Part shown: positions 61,695-64,000 of the stretch, one piece after another
Numbering within the stretch: position 1 is the first letter of the stretch
Layout of the letters: every line of letters starts with the position of its first letter
DNA from: Kushneria phosphatilytica
Lineage (GTDB): Bacteria; Pseudomonadota; Gammaproteobacteria; Pseudomonadales; Halomonadaceae
Direction: 5' to 3'
NCBI RefSeq assembly: GCF_008247605.1
Contig: NZ_CP043420.1
Span: 1,984,001 to 2,048,000, forward strand
Length of the DNA stretch: 64,000 bases
Notes under the pieces: model-generated
The model's input: only the letters and a program-made list of their open reading frames with translations
Databases searched by the model: none
Told to the model about the DNA's origin: nothing
Program-made: the position numbers and the translations under genes

Positions 61695-63565
61695 TGACCG
61701 ACCAATCCGTAGAAATCCTGAGCGACATCACCGTTCACAACAAGTACGCACGTTATCTTTCCGAGCAACAGCGCCGGGAGACGTGGTCCGAGCTGGTGGA
61801 CCGAAATGAGGGGATGCACCAGCGTCGATACCCGGCACTCTCTCATGTGCTGGAAGACCTCTATACGGACTACGTGCTCCCGAAAAACGTGCTCCCGTCG
61901 ATGCGCTCTCTCCAGTTCGCGGGCTCACCGATCGAACAGTCTCCGAACCGTATCTTCAACTGCGCATATGCCCCTGTTGACCACCCTGACATGTTCAGCG
62001 AAACGATGTTTCTGTTGCTCGGGGGCACCGGGGTCGGGTACAGCGTGCAACGTCGGCACGTCGAACAACTCCCACCCCTCAAGGGGCCGAAAGAGCGCAG
62101 TCGGCGCTACGTAGTGGGAGATAGCATCGAAGGCTGGGCAGACGCCGTAAAAATGCTCATGGAGTCGTACTTTCACAACAAGGCGACAGTCCGTTTCGAT
62201 TACAGCGACATCCGGCCCAAGGGCGCGGAGTTGGTGACCAGCGGCGGTAAAGCGCCGGGGCCGCAACCGTTGCGAGACTGCATCGAGACGATGAGGGGGC
62301 TTTTGGAGTCTGTCGTCGAGCTTCGTGGATATGGTACGCAGTTGAAGCCTATCGAGGTCCACGACCTGATGTGCCACATCGCTGACGCCGTTCTCGCAGG
62401 TGGCATCCGCCGAGCTGCACTTATTTCACTGTTTTCTGCTGACGACATGGAGATGATGCAGTGCAAGTCCGGCCCCTGGTGGGAACAGAACCCGCAACGT
62501 GGTCGGGCCAATAACAGCGTCATCCTGCATCGCGGCTCCACCACACGAGAGCAATTCGATGACATCTGGAAACGTGTCGAACTCAGCGGTGCCGGGGAAC
62601 CGGGCATCTATTTCACAAACAACCTCGACTGGGGTACTAACCCCTGCGCAGAAATCGCTCTACGGCCGCACCAGTTCTGCAACCTGACCGAGATCAACGC
62701 ATCGGATGTAACCGATCAGGAAGAGCTGGATAAACGGACCATGGCGGCGACACTCCTGGGGACGCTTCAGGCTGGCTATACCGATTTCCACTACCTGCGG
62801 GACATCTGGCGCCAAACGACCGAAGAGGATGCGCTGCTCGGTGTTTCGATGACCGGCATCGCATCGGGCGGCGTCGTTAAACTCGACCTGGATCAGGCAG
62901 CCCGGTTTGCCACCTTCGTGAACCGAGAAATTGCCGACGCTATCGGGATCAATCGAGCCGCCCGAATCACCACGGTCAAACCTGCTGGGACAACCTCCCT
63001 GGTGCTGGGGTCGTCGTCAGGTATCCATGCTTGGCACAACGACTACTACATCCGTCGAATGCGGATCGGTAAGAACGAGGCACTGTATAGCTATCTGGCA
63101 AGCAACCACCCCGAACTCGTCGAAGATGAGCTGTTCCGACCGGAAACCATGGCCGTAGTGTCGGTTCCTCAACGGGCACCGGAAAGCGCTATTACCCGCG
63201 AGGAAAGCGTATTCGACCTGCTCGAACGTGTGAAGGACTTCAACCAGCGCTGGATTCAGCCCGGTCATCGGCATGGTGATAACAGCCACAACGTGTCCTG
63301 CACGATCAGCGTTCAGGATCATGAATGGGACGCTGTAGGCGACTGGATGTGGGAGAACCGTGACCAGTACAACGGTATCGCGGTCCTGCCGTATGACGGC
63401 GGTAACTATGCCCAGGCGCCGTTTGAGGACATCAGCCGTGAGGAGTTCGAGCGGCTGTCATCCGGGTTGACAGAGATTGACCTGACGCAGGTGACCGAAG
63501 AAGAAGACAACACTGACCTCACAGGTGAGGCCGCTTGCGCCGGGGGCCAGTGCGAAATTACATGA
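61694..63565 (+). CDS. Ribonucleotide reductase, class II (adenosylcobalamin-dependent)
   Basis: 623 residues, TAATG overlap with the nuclease gene. NCAYAPVDHPDMFSETMFLLLGGTGVGYS near 93-121, the active-site NPCAEIALRP (Cys318, Glu320), GTTSLVLGSSSGIHAWHNDYYIRR, and a C-terminal redox pair CAGGQC follow the monomeric class II enzymes (L. leichmannii RtpR type). No R2 subunit or NrdG gene is visible. It makes deoxynucleotides for phage replication, independent of oxygen but needing host B12. Length is somewhat short for RtpR (~739). Confidence 0.87.
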   Translation: MTDQSVEILSDITVHNKYARYLSEQQRRETWSELVDRNEGMHQRRYPALSHVLEDLYTDYVLPKNVLPSMRSLQFAGSPIEQSPNRIFNCAYAPVDHPDMFSETMFLLLGGTGVGYSVQRRHVEQLPPLKGPKERSRRYVVGDSIEGWADAVKMLMESYFHNKATVRFDYSDIRPKGAELVTSGGKAPGPQPLRDCIETMRGLLESVVELRGYGTQLKPIEVHDLMCHIADAVLAGGIRRAALISLFSADDMEMMQCKSGPWWEQNPQRGRANNSVILHRGSTTREQFDDIWKRVELSGAGEPGIYFTNNLDWGTNPCAEIALRPHQFCNLTEINASDVTDQEELDKRTMAATLLGTLQAGYTDFHYLRDIWRQTTEEDALLGVSMTGIASGGVVKLDLDQAARFATFVNREIADAIGINRAARITTVKPAGTTSLVLGSSSGIHAWHNDYYIRRMRIGKNEALYSYLASNHPELVEDELFRPETMAVVSVPQRAPESAITREESVFDLLERVKDFNQRWIQPGHRHGDNSHNVSCTISVQDHEWDAVGDWMWENRDQYNGIAVLPYDGGNYAQAPFEDISREEFERLSSGLTEIDLTQVTEEEDNTDLTGEAACAGGQCEIT

Positions 63566-63897
63566 CCACATTGTATGTAAATATGTCGCCCTGTATTGGC
63601 ATATGCAACCTCAACTCCGGCATATGCCGGGGTTGTTTCCGAACCTTGGACGAGATCACAGGCTGGAAAGACATGGCTATGAGCGACCGTGAATCGGTTA
63701 TGAGGCAGATCAAGGGCCACCGGGCTACGCATCATTGCCCTGAATGTGGGCATCCAAGCTGGTGTGCCATGGAGAATGGCAATTCCGTTAGTGCGTGCTG
63801 GTGTTCCCGTGTCACGGCGGCTCGGGCAATCGAGGGTGAGAAATGCCTCTGCCGGCGATGCCTGTGTACGGAGTTGACTGATGGCGCAAACACTTGA
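63562..63897 (+). CDS. DUF1289 / cysteine-rich CWC protein
   Basis: 111 residues if started at ATG 63562 (ATGA overlap with the reductase stop); 63583 is another start. SPCIGICNLNSGICRGCFRTLDEITGWKDM is a DUF1289 zinc motif, followed by CPECGHPSWC...CWC...CLCRRCL, a CWC-type cysteine-rich domain. Twelve or so Cys suggest bound zinc or Fe-S. Role unknown. Confidence 0.75.
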   Translation: MTTLYVNMSPCIGICNLNSGICRGCFRTLDEITGWKDMAMSDRESVMRQIKGHRATHHCPECGHPSWCAMENGNSVSACWCSRVTAARAIEGEKCLCRRCLCTELTDGANT

Positions 63898-64000
63898 GCT
63901 GGAGGACTACCAGAAAAAGGCTGCCCGGTTCGTAATCCAGATTCGTCGCTGTATGTTGGCGTTATGCCCGGGGCTGGGCAAGACAGTATCCGTGCTGGCA
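63881..64000 (+). CDS. SNF2/DEAD-like helicase, cut by window edge
   Basis: Only the first 40 residues: MAQTLELEDYQKKAARFVIQ with the Q-motif-like Tyr-Gln-x-x-A, and Walker A CPGLGKTV. It overlaps the previous gene by 17 bp (GGAG before the ATG). It is probably the SNF2-type helicase that usually follows VRR-NUC in this module. Confidence 0.8.
   Translation, partial: MAQTLELEDYQKKAARFVIQIRRCMLALCPGLGKTVSVLA

Larger units (their letters stand above)
19412..64000. mobile_element. Prophage (siphovirus-type, HK97 head, lambda-like tail assembly), right end outside window
   Basis: Begins at tRNA-Leu with a tyrosine integrase. It contains terminase, portal, protease, capsid, tail, lysis, antiterminator, primase, repressor and replication genes. 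All structural genes expected of a long non-contractile-tailed phage are present and open, with no obvious frameshift or transposon, so the element looks intact as far as seen. It runs past base 64000; attR and the rest of the early operon are missing from the window. Confidence 0.95.

Overview
The window joins about 19.4 kb of gammaproteobacterial chromosome to at least 44.6 kb of an integrated tailed phage that runs off the right edge. The housekeeping genes (polB, metG, rnfB-like/nth, amiC-type amidase, argG, rnt, grxD, argF, uvrC, pgsA), the moderately high GC and the gene neighbourhoods suggest a halophilic gammaproteobacterium of the Halomonadaceae type. That assignment is inferred from protein resemblance, not from an rRNA gene.

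Chromosome (1-19411): a 5'-complete but edge-truncated DNA polymerase II gene diverges from metG. A CHASE4-GGDEF diguanylate cyclase, a soluble RnfB-like ferredoxin protein and endonuclease III follow. Next come a secreted NlpC/P60 peptidase and a Tat-type AMIN/amidase_3/LysM cell-wall amidase, a GTDC1/QTMAN-like glycosyltransferase, a HlyU-family protein and argG. Then come rnt and grxD (convergent, shared terminator), argF, tRNA-Ala(GGC), uvrC, pgsA and a tRNA-Gly(GCC)-Cys(GCA)-Leu(TAA) cluster with a near-consensus sigma70 promoter.

Prophage (from tRNA-Leu to the right edge): a P4-type integrase gene starts 166 bp after tRNA-Leu. The late region lies on the minus strand and reads leftward from about 47.9 kb to 20.7 kb. 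Its order is antiterminator Q, promoter and leader with terminator (pR'/tR'-like), lysis genes, HNH proteins, terminase, HK97-type portal/protease/capsid, connectors, tail tube, a lambda-type G/GT frameshift pair, a superinfection-immunity moron, tape measure, tail tip, J-like protein and receptor-binding proteins. The receptor-binding proteins include one with Kelch repeats and a beta-helix tailspike. A three-gene plus-strand cassette (43.9-45.4 kb) interrupts this region. Several intrinsic terminators lie inside the late operon, which fits a need for Q antitermination.

Primase-helicase and regulation (48-54.8 kb): a VapE-type primase-helicase (minus) lies beside a cluster of TGGACA motifs. 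A large multi-repeat protein and a small acidic protein are on the plus strand, then an XRE-type repressor (minus). The repressor faces an early plus-strand operon across a 150-bp operator/promoter region.

Early/replication operon (54.9 kb to the edge, plus): small proteins, a DUF2800 nuclease-like protein, a DUF2815 ssDNA-binding-like protein, small membrane proteins, a cytosine-methylase-like protein and a family A DNA polymerase interrupted by an intein. Then come a VRR-NUC nuclease, a class II (B12-type) ribonucleotide reductase, a DUF1289/CWC protein and the start of a SNF2/DEAD helicase. Many of these genes overlap by ATGA or TAATG, which suggests translational coupling. All functions are read from motifs by eye; no database search was run.
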